Assembly: GCF_900094795.1 (NCBI RefSeq)
Contig: NZ_FMBC01000012.1
Span: 1-64,000, forward strand
Source: Kosakonia oryziphila
GTDB taxonomy: Bacteria; Pseudomonadota; Gammaproteobacteria; Enterobacterales; Enterobacteriaceae
Direction of reading: 5' to 3'
DNA: 64,000 nucleotides
Part shown: piece after piece, positions 1 to 8,339 of the stretch
How positions within the stretch are numbered: the stretch's first letter is position 1
How the letters are laid out: each line of letters begins with the position of its first letter
The notes under the pieces: generated by a model
Told to the model about the DNA's origin: nothing
The model's input: only the letters and a program-made list of their open reading frames with translations
The model's database searches: none
Program-made: the position numbers and the translations under genes

Positions 1-347
1 GTACCTCAGTCGGACAGCTTTGCGAAGTACGCCGCGGCTTTTTTTAATATGTCCCGTTCGTCAGTAACCCGCTTCAACTCCTTCTGGAGTCGGCGGATCT
101 CGGCCTGAGCATCTGACTGTTCTTTGTTAGTGGATGAGTCCGGACCGTACTTCTTTATCCAGGCGTAAAGGCTGTGGGTGGTGATATCGAGACGTGTTGC
201 AACGCTGGAAACAGAATGACCGCGATCAATAACCTGTTTGACTGCTTCAATTTTAAACTCTTCGGGATAACGTTTACCGCTCATGGGCACCTCTCTTTAA
301 GTCATCTTAAATGACTCTGAGGTGTCTGTTAAACCCGTGGCGATTCA
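1..347 (-). mobile_element. IS3-family insertion sequence, left-end part only
   Basis: The window opens inside an insertion sequence read on the minus strand. Its terminal inverted repeat lies at about 313-347. On the minus strand it begins TGAATCGCCACGGGTTTAAC and continues with AGACACC, which is the usual style of IS3-family ends. Just inside it is orfA, an HTH transposase subunit. The orfB integrase and the other end lie before position 1, so completeness and target duplication cannot be judged. The family call rests on orfA and the end sequence together. Confidence 0.8.
6..284 (-). CDS. IS3-family transposase OrfA (HTH_Tnp_1 type)
   Basis: About 92 residues beginning MSGKRYPEEFKIEAVKQV, which is the canonical start of IS3-family OrfA. 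An N-terminal helix-turn-helix (YPEEFK... to SLYAWIKKYG) is followed by a leucine-zipper-like coiled coil (EIRRLQKELKRVTDERDILKKA). OrfA binds the element ends. In this family the active transposase is usually an OrfAB fusion made by programmed -1 frameshifting near the orfA end, but that junction is close to or beyond the window edge. I chose the ATG at 284 over the one two codons upstream because it matches the family start. Confidence 0.85.
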   Translation of the reverse strand: MSGKRYPEEFKIEAVKQVIDRGHSVSSVATRLDITTHSLYAWIKKYGPDSSTNKEQSDAQAEIRRLQKELKRVTDERDILKKAAAYFAKLSD

Positions 348-503
348 GTGCTGCCGCATCTTTTTCCTTAAAAGGGCGAATAACTAATCTTTGGGTGGTA
401 ATCATGTTCACGATGAGCTCAATTCAATATTAATAACTTCAGTGCTGATGTCGTGCCAGCAAGTCGCGAGATACTCAGAGCTGGCTGTTAAGCAGCACAG
501 ATA

Positions 504-3500
504 TTAGTCGTTGTGTTTTTTTTGACTCTGTTTTCGCATTCCTGTAAATCGGGTAATTACCACGAAAAATACCGGAACAAAGAAAATTGCCAGTAGCGTT
601 CCGCTAATCATCCCGCCGAAAACGCCAGTACCGATAGCATGCTGAGTGCTGTCACTGGCCCCAGAGGCAAGCATCAGCGGAACAACGCCTAATGTGAACG
701 CCAGCGATGTCATGAGTATTGGACGCAAACGTTGCTTCGCCGCAGCCAATGTCGCATCAATAAGGTTCTTTCCCTCATTCATCAATTGCCTCGCAAACTC
801 AATAATAAGAATCGCATTCTTGGCGGAAAGGCCTATCAGGGTTATCAACCCCACTTTGAAAAAAACGTCGTTAGTCATACTGGCCAAAGTGACGGCCAGT
901 ACGGCACCGAGGAGCCCCAGAGGAACAACAAGCATCACCGCGAAGGGAATGGACCAGCTTTCATACAGCGCGGCAAGTACCATAAAAACCACAAGAATCG
1001 ACAGGACAATGAGCCCAGGGAGCTGTGAAGCGGACTCCTTTTCCTGTAGTGAACTCCCCGCCCATTCACCTGAAAATTCCGACGGTAAACGCGCTGCCAA
1101 TTTTTCTATTGCCGCCATTGCGGTACCCGTAGACTCCCCCTGAGCAGCACTTCCGGTTATACGTATGGCAGGATATCCCTGATAGCGAGTGAACTGTTGC
1201 GGGACGACATTCCACGACAGGGTCACAAAAGTGGATAAAGGAAGCATCTGACCCTGACGATTCCTGACCGATAGAGCCAGTAAATGCTTTGGTTGCATTC
1301 GATACGGGGCATCAGCCTGAACGATAACCTGTTGAACCCGGCCATTATTGGTATAGTCATTGACATAATTGGAACCCGTAGCGACTGAAATGGTTTGATT
1401 AATCTCATCAAACGACACGCCCATCGATTCTGCTTTTTCCCTGTCTATATTGAGGGTAAGAGTCGGCCCTTCACCGAGTCCATCAATATAGACATCGGCC
1501 AATTGATGATTCTGATTTGCTTGCGCAACAAGGTCATCTGCCGCTTTTTTTAGCGCCTGATAACCTTTACCGCCCCTATCCTGTAAATAATAAGTGAACC
1601 CGGATGAGGTTCCCATATCAGAAATCGCTGGTGGCAGCAGGCTCATCGTGACTGCGTCGGGTACGCTCGCCATTGTGGACTGAATATGGTTAGCTTCATC
1701 CTGTGCAGTCGTCCCTTCGCGTTGCTTCCAGCCCTTTAGCGTGGTGAAAGCCATCGCCGTGTTCTGACCTGAGCCCGAAAAACCAAATCCCAGAATCATA
1801 ATATTACTGTTCACCGCCTGACGAAGGGCTATTTCATCTTCAAATTTTTCGACAACCTTAAGCGTTCGCTGCATTGTGGCATCGGAAGGGAGTTGGATGG
1901 ACGACATAAAATATCCCTGATCTTCATCGGGTAAAAATGACGAGGGCAAGGAAAACAGGCCGGCATACAGCGCGAGGCATAAAGCGGCATAGATCATCAT
2001 CATACGGCCGGTACGCTTAAGAACAAATCCCAGGCTGGAGGCGTAAAACGCAGTCAGGCGATGAAAATGGGTATTAAACCACACGGAAAATGTTCTGCCT
2101 TTACTCTGATGACGGCGGTGAGGCTTGAGTATAGTGGCACAAAGCGCAGGGGTTAATGTTAGAGCCAGAAATGCCGAGAGTAAAATAGACACTGCCATCG
2201 AAATACAGAACTGTCGGTAAATAATACCTACAGACCCGCTGGCAAAAGCCATTGGAATAAATACTGCGGTAAGCACCAGCGTAATACCAATAATTGCTGG
2301 CGTAATTTCATCCATTGCTTCTCTCGTTGCATCCTGTGCAGACAGATTTTTTTCTTCGATCAAGCGTTCTACATTCTCGACGACAACAATGGCATCGTCG
2401 ACGATAATTCCGATGGCCAGCACCATGCCGAACATGGTCAGAATATTAATGGAATAACCACTTAATAACATAATCGTAAAGGTGCCCAATAGCGCCACAG
2501 GGGCCACAATCGCAGGAATAAGCGTACAGCGAATCTTGTGAAGAAATAGCAGCATAACGAGGAAGACCAGCACCATTGCTTCTACAAATGTCTCAATCAC
2601 TTTCAGGATAGAAAACTTAACAAACGGTGCTGTGTCAAAAGGAACGGTAAATTCCATACCTTCAGGAAGTACACCTGATAGCTCTGCCAGTCGTGAGCGG
2701 ATACCCGATGCTGTGTTAATAGCATTTGCCCCTGGAGAAAGCTGAATCGCAGCGGCCGTTGCGGGCACGCCATTTTCACGAATTCCAAATGCATAACTTT
2801 GTAACCCGGATTCTACACGAGCAATATCAGCCAGCCTCAGACGGGCACCGGAAGTTTCTGATTTAATCGTGATATTGCGAAAGGCCTCAACCGAAGAGAG
2901 CTGCCCTTTGACAGTTATCGGGTAAGTCACCCGCTGCCCGTTGACTGCGGGTTCGTCTCCCGTTCTGCCCGGTGAGACAATCACGTTTTGTTGACTGACA
3001 GCGGTTAATACATCAGTAACAGACAGCCCATAGCCGTGTAGCTTCATCGGGTCCAGCCATATGCGGAGTGCCTTTTCTCCGCCAAAAAGTTGGACCTTCC
3101 CTACACCGGATACGCGTCGGAGTTCATCCGTCACATTTCTGGCAAAATAATCGCTTAAATCAGCCTCCTGATACTTTCCGTTTCGGGATTTTAATCCCAC
3201 CATCATCAAAAAACCGGAATTGGCCGCTTCAACATTTATCCCATTTTGTCGTACAGCCTGTGGCAAGCGAGGCTCCACAATCTTAATTTGGTTTTGCAGA
3301 TCCATCTGTGCGAGTTTGATATCGGTTCCGGGTTTGAAGGTTACCGTAATTGATGCCATACCGGTGGTGTCACTGGCGGATTCAAAATAGAGTAAATTGT
3401 CCACGCCAGATATCTCACGCTCAATCAGTGATACGACGGAGGTGTTCATTACATCCGGGCTGGCGCCTGGGTAACTGAGCGAAATAATAATCCCTGGCGG

Positions 3501-3617
3501 CGCCACAGCAGGATATTGTGCTATCGGTAAACGAGGAATAGATAACATTCCTGTCAGGACAATAAACAGAGCGACAACCCATGCGAAAATAGGACGTTCA
3601 ATGAAAAAATGCGGCAT
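504..3617 (-). CDS. RND (HAE1) multidrug efflux pump, AdeB-like inner-membrane transporter
   Basis: 1037 residues, full length for an HAE1 pump. It starts MPHFFIERPIFAWVVALFIV, the typical first transmembrane helix. The fourth helix carries the proton-relay aspartates in GIIVDDAIVVVENVERL near residue 400, and the partner lysine appears in GLSAKNAILIIEFA. Two large periplasmic porter loops are intact. By memory its N-terminal half is closer to Acinetobacter AdeB than to AcrB. Such pumps normally work with a periplasmic adaptor encoded directly upstream and an outer-membrane channel. No adaptor gene is present: upstream are only a 198-bp gap and a small membrane protein gene. The divergent AdeRS-like system nearby is the likely regulator. 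The pump may borrow AcrA and TolC, which is inference. Confidence 0.9.
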   Translation of the reverse strand: MPHFFIERPIFAWVVALFIVLTGMLSIPRLPIAQYPAVAPPGIIISLSYPGASPDVMNTSVVSLIEREISGVDNLLYFESASDTTGMASITVTFKPGTDIKLAQMDLQNQIKIVEPRLPQAVRQNGINVEAANSGFLMMVGLKSRNGKYQEADLSDYFARNVTDELRRVSGVGKVQLFGGEKALRIWLDPMKLHGYGLSVTDVLTAVSQQNVIVSPGRTGDEPAVNGQRVTYPITVKGQLSSVEAFRNITIKSETSGARLRLADIARVESGLQSYAFGIRENGVPATAAAIQLSPGANAINTASGIRSRLAELSGVLPEGMEFTVPFDTAPFVKFSILKVIETFVEAMVLVFLVMLLFLHKIRCTLIPAIVAPVALLGTFTIMLLSGYSINILTMFGMVLAIGIIVDDAIVVVENVERLIEEKNLSAQDATREAMDEITPAIIGITLVLTAVFIPMAFASGSVGIIYRQFCISMAVSILLSAFLALTLTPALCATILKPHRRHQSKGRTFSVWFNTHFHRLTAFYASSLGFVLKRTGRMMMIYAALCLALYAGLFSLPSSFLPDEDQGYFMSSIQLPSDATMQRTLKVVEKFEDEIALRQAVNSNIMILGFGFSGSGQNTAMAFTTLKGWKQREGTTAQDEANHIQSTMASVPDAVTMSLLPPAISDMGTSSGFTYYLQDRGGKGYQALKKAADDLVAQANQNHQLADVYIDGLGEGPTLTLNIDREKAESMGVSFDEINQTISVATGSNYVNDYTNNGRVQQVIVQADAPYRMQPKHLLALSVRNRQGQMLPLSTFVTLSWNVVPQQFTRYQGYPAIRITGSAAQGESTGTAMAAIEKLAARLPSEFSGEWAGSSLQEKESASQLPGLIVLSILVVFMVLAALYESWSIPFAVMLVVPLGLLGAVLAVTLASMTNDVFFKVGLITLIGLSAKNAILIIEFARQLMNEGKNLIDATLAAAKQRLRPILMTSLAFTLGVVPLMLASGASDSTQHAIGTGVFGGMISGTLLAIFFVPVFFVVITRFTGMRKQSQKKHND

Positions 3618-3815
3618 CAGATGTACTTCCAGTCAGCATACAAAGGGGCAAAAAAATCAACATGGATCATCAGCAAAGCGGGTTTTATTGTCAGTTGAGG
3701 CCCGCTTAACGATCTCCCTGAGTTGGGCGGATTCCTCAAGGCGTTGCGGGCATCATTCAGGCTCATCGCAACCCCATATTGAAAACATACCGCAGGAATT
3801 AATATAAATTGATAT

Positions 3816-4199
3816 CTAAGACATTCTCATAAACAAACATATGGGCAAACTACAAAAAAATAATAAGGCGAAACACTCATAATAAAATACAAAGTCGTAT
3901 ATGTCCGGCATGGCCATTAGGTATGAGTTAAAAAATATAACACACGTTGCAAATATTGATAATAACCATAGCGTTATCTCAACAAGAACTCTAAGTACTC
4001 CTGATTCTTTTTGAACAAGAATGGCTACCGCGGCGGTAATTATAAAAATAAATATTAATGGTGATGAGAGTTGCGTCGATGCTACGCTCTCACCAATAGA
4101 ATGTACGAGGATGAGCCAGACATATAATAACCCCCATGATATTAAGGAGAATAAGATCGCGCTTATGATATTTTCACAGCGGTTTTTCCTCATCTCCAC
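3816..4199 (-). CDS. Small four-helix membrane protein of unknown function
   Basis: 127 residues with four hydrophobic segments: IISAILFSLISWGLLYVWLI, PLIFIFIITAAVAILV, VEITLWLLSIFATCVIFF and FYYECFALLFFCSLPICLFM. I do not recognise a family. The start is taken as GTG at 4199 because GAGG lies six bases upstream; the ATG two codons later has no suitable spacing. It lies between the pump gene and the two-component system, codirectional with the pump, in AT-rich DNA. It could be an accessory part of the pump locus or unrelated island cargo. Confidence 0.6.
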   Translation of the reverse strand: MEMRKNRCENIISAILFSLISWGLLYVWLILVHSIGESVASTQLSSPLIFIFIITAAVAILVQKESGVLRVLVEITLWLLSIFATCVIFFNSYLMAMPDIYDFVFYYECFALLFFCSLPICLFMRMS

Positions 4200-4493
4200 T
4201 ATTCACCTCAAAATGATACAGTAACCATACCGCATGGTTGCGCCTTTCGCCACTGACCCTTGATTTATGTGACAAATCATTATGTCGCTGATCCCGCCAT
4301 TAGCTGGTTAACGATTATCGTCCTGGTTTGTTGCTTGTTTATTCACGTATTATGTAGGTAGTGTGGAGATGCTTTAAATTAAACGTTAATCACCATGAAA
4401 CTTTATTTTGACTTGTATTGTAAGATAAGCTTATGCATTAATATCCTTTGGTCATGGCTTGTTCAGGTTGGACTCAATCATGTGCGCACAAGT
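4200..4493. other. AT-rich divergent control region upstream of the two-component system
   Basis: Together with the promoter at 4494-4521 this makes a 340-base gene-free stretch between the small membrane gene (minus) and the response regulator (plus). It is AT-rich and should hold the promoter for the leftward genes, but I could not assign that one. No RNA gene or large repeat is evident. Confidence 0.4.
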
Positions 4494-4521
4494 ATGACAG
4501 ACGATACCTTAAAGGTATAAT
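4494..4521 (+). promoter_or_regulatory. Sigma-70 promoter candidate for the AdeRS-like operon
   Basis: ATGACA (4494-4499) and a perfect TATAAT (4516-4521) are separated by 16 bases. Transcription would start near 4528, about 24 bases before the chosen start codon of the response regulator. Confidence 0.55.
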
Positions 4522-4551
4522 AAATATATTATCGGTGCTATGGAGAATAAA

Positions 4552-5256
4552 ATGAACAAAAGCAATATGATCATTGTCGCTGAAGACGATAATGAGATAG
4601 CTTCTATACTGATCGCCTATTTACATAAGGCAGGAATGAAAACACTAAGAGCTGAGGATGGTGAGCAGGCGATCGAACTGACCCGCCGGCATAAACCTGA
4701 CCTTGTCTTACTGGATAATCACCTGCCTGTGTATGATGGCTGGTACGTTCTGACTGAACTGCGAAAAGAGACCAATGTACCTGTCATCATGGTTACAGCA
4801 CTGGACCAGGACGTTGATAAACTGATGGGCTTACGGCTCGGCGCCGACGATTATGTTATAAAACCCTTTAATCCATCAGAGGTTATCGCCAGAGTTGAGG
4901 CAGTGCTCCGCAGAACCAAAGGGAACGCAGATGCTACACATTCAAAGCCATTAAGAACGCCTTTTCTGACAATTTACCCGGATGAATTCTATGTGGAAAT
5001 CACTGTCGCAAGTGAGAACGCTACGCCCACGTTGACCACCACTGAATTTAAACTTCTGAGCTATCTGGCGAGAAACCCGAGAAAAGTGTGTTCACGTGAA
5101 GAGCTACTTGACGCCTGCCTGCCCGAGGGAGATTCCCTTGATCGCACTGTTGATAGCCACATGAGTAAGCTTCGGAAAAAGCTTGAGCATGCCGGACTTA
5201 AAGGTGTTCCTGAAAGTATCAGAGGTCTTGGTTACCGATTGGGGGAGAATAAGTGA
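4552..5256 (+). CDS. OmpR-family response regulator, AdeR-like
   Basis: About 234 residues. The receiver domain has the acidic pair in VAEDDNE, the phospho-acceptor aspartate in LVLLDNHLP (D55 from this start) and the conserved lysine in DDYVIKPFNP. The C-terminal winged-helix DNA-binding domain is of OmpR type (TTEFKLLSYLARNPRKVCSR, ending IRGLGYRLGE). I chose ATG at 4552 because GGAGA precedes it at good spacing, while the ATG at 4540 has no ribosome site. It overlaps the kinase gene by four bases (GTGA). The receiver reads closest to AdeR of Acinetobacter (TALDQDVDKLMGLRLGADDY), so control of the nearby RND pump is likely but inferred. Confidence 0.88.
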   Translation: MNKSNMIIVAEDDNEIASILIAYLHKAGMKTLRAEDGEQAIELTRRHKPDLVLLDNHLPVYDGWYVLTELRKETNVPVIMVTALDQDVDKLMGLRLGADDYVIKPFNPSEVIARVEAVLRRTKGNADATHSKPLRTPFLTIYPDEFYVEITVASENATPTLTTTEFKLLSYLARNPRKVCSREELLDACLPEGDSLDRTVDSHMSKLRKKLEHAGLKGVPESIRGLGYRLGENK

Positions 5257-6323
5257 ATAAAGACGCGATCCTGAGTCGTCAGATATTGACTTATATGCTG
5301 TCGCTTACTTTTATTATTATTGGTATCTCGATACTGGGCTCTTACTTATTCTATAGTTTTTTAATTGATTATCTGCCAGGCGGAGCCATTGCAGGAAATG
5401 AAGAAAGTATGACCTTGCTGGATTGGTTGTGGATCCTGATAGTTTCAATAATCAGTCTGGTTGTATCACTCTTTTTTGCAGTTAAACTGTCTGGCAGAAT
5501 TTTAAACCCTTTAAATGCTGTCGCTTATAGCCTGAAACAAATTTCTCAGGGAAATCTTGATGCAAGAGCGTCTGGTGGCAGCTCTCAGTTAGGAGAGGTG
5601 AACAATCTTGTAAACGATTTCAATGAAATGGCAGAAAAACTACAGACTTTGGATATCCAGCGGAATTTATGGAATGCGGCAATCGCGCATGAACTCCGAA
5701 CGCCGGTTACCATTCTACGAGGGAGATTACAAGGGCTGGTTGACGGTGTTTTTGCGCCAGAACCTGCTTTATTCCGAAACCTGCTCAAACAGACCGAAGG
5801 CCTGACAAATTTAATTGAGGATCTTCGTGTCGTAAGCTCTTCTGGAGGGGCCGGGTATACGCTAATGCTCAGTGAGGTTGATCTCAAAGTCATCATCACC
5901 AACGCCCTTGAAAACTTTTTACCTGAATTTCAAGCCAAAGAATTTATCCTTACCACAGACATTAAGCATCAACATTGCATCTGCGACCCTTTGCGTATAA
6001 TTCAGTGTCTGACAGTTCTCTTTGATAATGCTCTGAAATATTCTTCACCGAAAGCATTGTCAATTAAGAATGGTATGTCGGCGAGCGGAAATTTTATTAT
6101 CGTTCAGGATAAGGGGCCTGGGATCCCTGAAGAGTTTCAGCGTTTTTTATTTCAGCCTTTTCAGCGAGAAGAATATGCTAAAAATAATAATCCTGACGGG
6201 TGTGGCTTAGGGTTATCGGTCGTCAAAGCCATTATGCACGCCCATGGAGGAAGTGCAAGCTATCACTTAACCCGAGAAAATCACTCTGTGTTTAAACTAT
6301 TCTGGCCTGCCCGACAACTCTGA
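5253..6323 (+). CDS. Sensor histidine kinase, AdeS-like
   Basis: 356 residues starting with GTG, which overlaps the regulator stop and follows GGGGGAGA. There are two transmembrane helices (about 11-35 and 57-78) with a short periplasmic loop between them. A HAMP domain follows, then the phospho-acceptor box AAIAHELRTPVTIL with His146, and then the ATP-binding boxes (DNALKYS, DKGPGIP, GCGLGLSVV). The segment around the H box (WNAAIAHELRTP through LQGLVDGVFAP) closely recalls AdeS. The tiny periplasmic loop suggests sensing within the membrane or of envelope state. Confidence 0.88.
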   Translation: MNKDAILSRQILTYMLSLTFIIIGISILGSYLFYSFLIDYLPGGAIAGNEESMTLLDWLWILIVSIISLVVSLFFAVKLSGRILNPLNAVAYSLKQISQGNLDARASGGSSQLGEVNNLVNDFNEMAEKLQTLDIQRNLWNAAIAHELRTPVTILRGRLQGLVDGVFAPEPALFRNLLKQTEGLTNLIEDLRVVSSSGGAGYTLMLSEVDLKVIITNALENFLPEFQAKEFILTTDIKHQHCICDPLRIIQCLTVLFDNALKYSSPKALSIKNGMSASGNFIIVQDKGPGIPEEFQRFLFQPFQREEYAKNNNPDGCGLGLSVVKAIMHAHGGSASYHLTRENHSVFKLFWPARQL

Positions 6324-6325
6324 TC

Positions 6326-6351
6326 AAACAGGCTCAACTGAGCCTGTTTTT
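6326..6351. terminator. Bidirectional intrinsic terminator after the kinase gene
   Basis: A perfect 10-bp stem, AAACAGGCTC (6326-6335) with GAGCCTGTTT (6340-6349), has a four-base loop and ends in a T run. It begins 2 bases after the kinase stop. The convergent ATP-grasp gene ends inside the stem (stop at 6334-6336), so the hairpin probably serves both strands. Confidence 0.85.
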
Positions 6352-7248
6352 GGATAAGGATAAATCCCACATCTCTCCTAATTTGGCATCCCAGAAAGCA
6401 GGCGTAATTTTGAGTTTACCTCTTCTCGGGCTTAATGTAATTTCACTAAAATAGATCTCTTTTCCTTTAAGCATAAGATCGACACGGCAATAGTCTATTT
6501 CTTTTGCCAGTTCCTGAGCGCCAGTGATGGCATCGTAAAATGATTCTGGTTCCGGAACTGGTTCTGGCGTATTTGGATGCTCCATCTGGAATGGCTGTAA
6601 CTTCCATGACCTGTCATAGGTATTGATAAATTCATTGTCACTGTCATCCGTGAAATCCGCTTCAATAAAACAGGCAACACCATGAAAACAGTGTATTCTT
6701 AATATTTCCGGCGTAGTACTTTTATCCTTTCCTGAAAATAAATCGACATAGTTTTCGCAGAGAATAACTGGTTTAATATTCTTATATTGCCATTCTCTGG
6801 TTGTATAATACATGTTCTTTTTAAGAGAAAACTTTAGTTTCTTTAATGCGTTAGAGAAATTGAATTTATTCCTGTCGGTACATATCACGGAACTGCCACT
6901 ATCATGATTACACTTCAAGACAAATTGAACAGGTAGTGCGTTAACATCGATATCATCAACTCGATTATAAACACCAATCAAAGGAACCGTTTTGACCAGC
7001 TTCGTTCTTTGCTGTACATATTCTCTGACAGCCAGTTTATCAGCAAGGAGTGTATAAAATGAATTATGATCAAATACGAGGCGATGACAAATTTTCTCAC
7101 TTAGTGTTAATGGATTTTTTAAGTCGGAGTGCGTCCCGGTTACTTTATTTAGCCGGGTAGTATGAAAAGTGAGGTCTGATATAACAAGGCTTCGACATTT
7201 CCTGAAAAAATACTCAATATGTTTAATATGATAATTTGTGTTGTTCAT
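6334..7248 (-). CDS. TupA-like ATP-grasp protein (surface polysaccharide or peptide ligation)
   Basis: 304 residues. Family hallmarks are LTLSEKICHRLVFDHNSFYT, LADKLAVREYV, PVQFVLKCNHDSGSS (nucleotide-binding strand and loop) and a C-terminal metal-binding segment (YCRVDLMLKGKEIYFSEITL with the acidic residues of an ATP-grasp active site). The TupA-like family is named for teichuronopeptide synthesis in Bacillus. In Gram-negatives such genes usually sit in capsule or O-antigen loci, so this isolated copy is out of its usual context. A strong AGGAGG precedes the ATG. Low GC compared with the ptrR-sad region suggests acquired DNA. Confidence 0.75.
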   Translation of the reverse strand: MNNTNYHIKHIEYFFRKCRSLVISDLTFHTTRLNKVTGTHSDLKNPLTLSEKICHRLVFDHNSFYTLLADKLAVREYVQQRTKLVKTVPLIGVYNRVDDIDVNALPVQFVLKCNHDSGSSVICTDRNKFNFSNALKKLKFSLKKNMYYTTREWQYKNIKPVILCENYVDLFSGKDKSTTPEILRIHCFHGVACFIEADFTDDSDNEFINTYDRSWKLQPFQMEHPNTPEPVPEPESFYDAITGAQELAKEIDYCRVDLMLKGKEIYFSEITLSPRRGKLKITPAFWDAKLGEMWDLSLSKNRLS

Positions 7249-7256
7249 ATTTCCTC

Positions 7257-7280
7257 CTGTAAGAAGGCAGATTCTTACAG
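7257..7280 (-). repeat. Perfect 9-bp inverted repeat abutting the ribosome site of the ATP-grasp gene
   Basis: CTGTAAGAA (7257-7265) and TTCTTACAG (7272-7280) are separated by six bases. On the minus strand the palindrome ends right at the AGGAGG ribosome site of the ATP-grasp gene. It could be a 5' leader hairpin or a repressor operator. Confidence 0.6.
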
Positions 7281-7365
7281 AGGATTATTTATTTATGTTG
7301 CACAGATAATGGAGAGTATATGGAGCGGCAAACCTTTATTGAGGGGAGGGCCGCGTTTTATGTTT

Positions 7366-8235
7366 TCATTGATCCTGTGAATCGGTGTTAAGTAATTCAA
7401 TAAACGCGTCGAGATGGCGGGTTTTCGCACCGCGCCGCCACACCAGCCAGGTGGTGAGCCAGCGCCAGTTCTCCGCCAGCGGCCAGGCTTCCACCTGGTG
7501 ATGGCCGGGCATGCTTTCCAGCATGCTTCGCGGGATCAACGCCAGCCCGGCACCAGCAATCACGCAGGCCAGCATGCCGTGGTAAGACTCCATTTCATGG
7601 ATTTTGCCCGGCGTTGCACGATCGGCCTGGAACCAGCTCTCAAAATGGCGGCGGTAGGAGCAGTTGGCGCGAAAAGCATAAATGCTGGCGCCGTTGACCT
7701 GCGAGGCGTGGATAATTGTTTCATGGCCGACCGGAGCGACGATCATCATCTCTTCACGGTAGACCGGAATACCTTCCAGCCCCGGATGCATAATCGGTCC
7801 GTCAACAAACGCGGCGCTGAGTTGCCCCTCCAGCACGCCGTCGATCATCGTACCGGAAGGGCCGGTGGCAAGATCGAACTGAATACGTGGGTAGCGCTGG
7901 TTATACTTCGCCAGCGTCGCCGGAATACGCACGGCGGCGGTGCTTTCCAGCGAGCCGAGTGAGAACAACCCTTGCGGTTCGTCGCCTGCCACCACCATGC
8001 GTGCTTCATCGACCAGCGCCAGAATTTGCTGGCTGTAACGCAAAAAACTGTGCCCGGCGGGCGAAAGCCGCAGGCGTTGGTTTTCGCGGATAAAGAGATC
8101 GACGCCAAGATCGGACTCCAGTTGGCGAATGCGCGTGGTGAGGTTTGATGGTACACGATGTACCTTTTGCGCCGCCTGGGTAATGCTGCCGGTCTGCGCC
8201 ACTGCGTTAAACATCTCAAGCTGTGTTAAGTCCAT
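7366..8235 (-). CDS. ptrR: LysR-type regulator PtrR (YneJ)
   Basis: 289 residues beginning [20 protein letters not shown]. The N-terminal winged helix-turn-helix is followed by the two-lobed effector domain ([22 protein letters not shown]...). The sequence follows E. coli YneJ/PtrR nearly throughout, for example [15 protein letters not shown] and [18 protein letters not shown]. In E. coli PtrR controls sad and links to putrescine and glutamate use. Here it lies divergent from sad with a 104-bp gap, the usual arrangement for a LysR regulator and its target. Confidence 0.92.
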   Translation of the reverse strand: MDLTQLEMFNAVAQTGSITQAAQKVHRVPSNLTTRIRQLESDLGVDLFIRENQRLRLSPAGHSFLRYSQQILALVDEARMVVAGDEPQGLFSLGSLESTAAVRIPATLAKYNQRYPRIQFDLATGPSGTMIDGVLEGQLSAAFVDGPIMHPGLEGIPVYREEMMIVAPVGHETIIHASQVNGASIYAFRANCSYRRHFESWFQADRATPGKIHEMESYHGMLACVIAGAGLALIPRSMLESMPGHHQVEAWPLAENWRWLTTWLVWRRGAKTRHLDAFIELLNTDSQDQ

Positions 8236-8339
8236 ACCATTCTCTCATCGTGAATACTGGAGTTAATATTATTCAGTTTTAAGGAATAGCAAATTCAACC
8301 ACTATTGAGCAAGTCCTGAACACCTTTATGGGAGACGTT

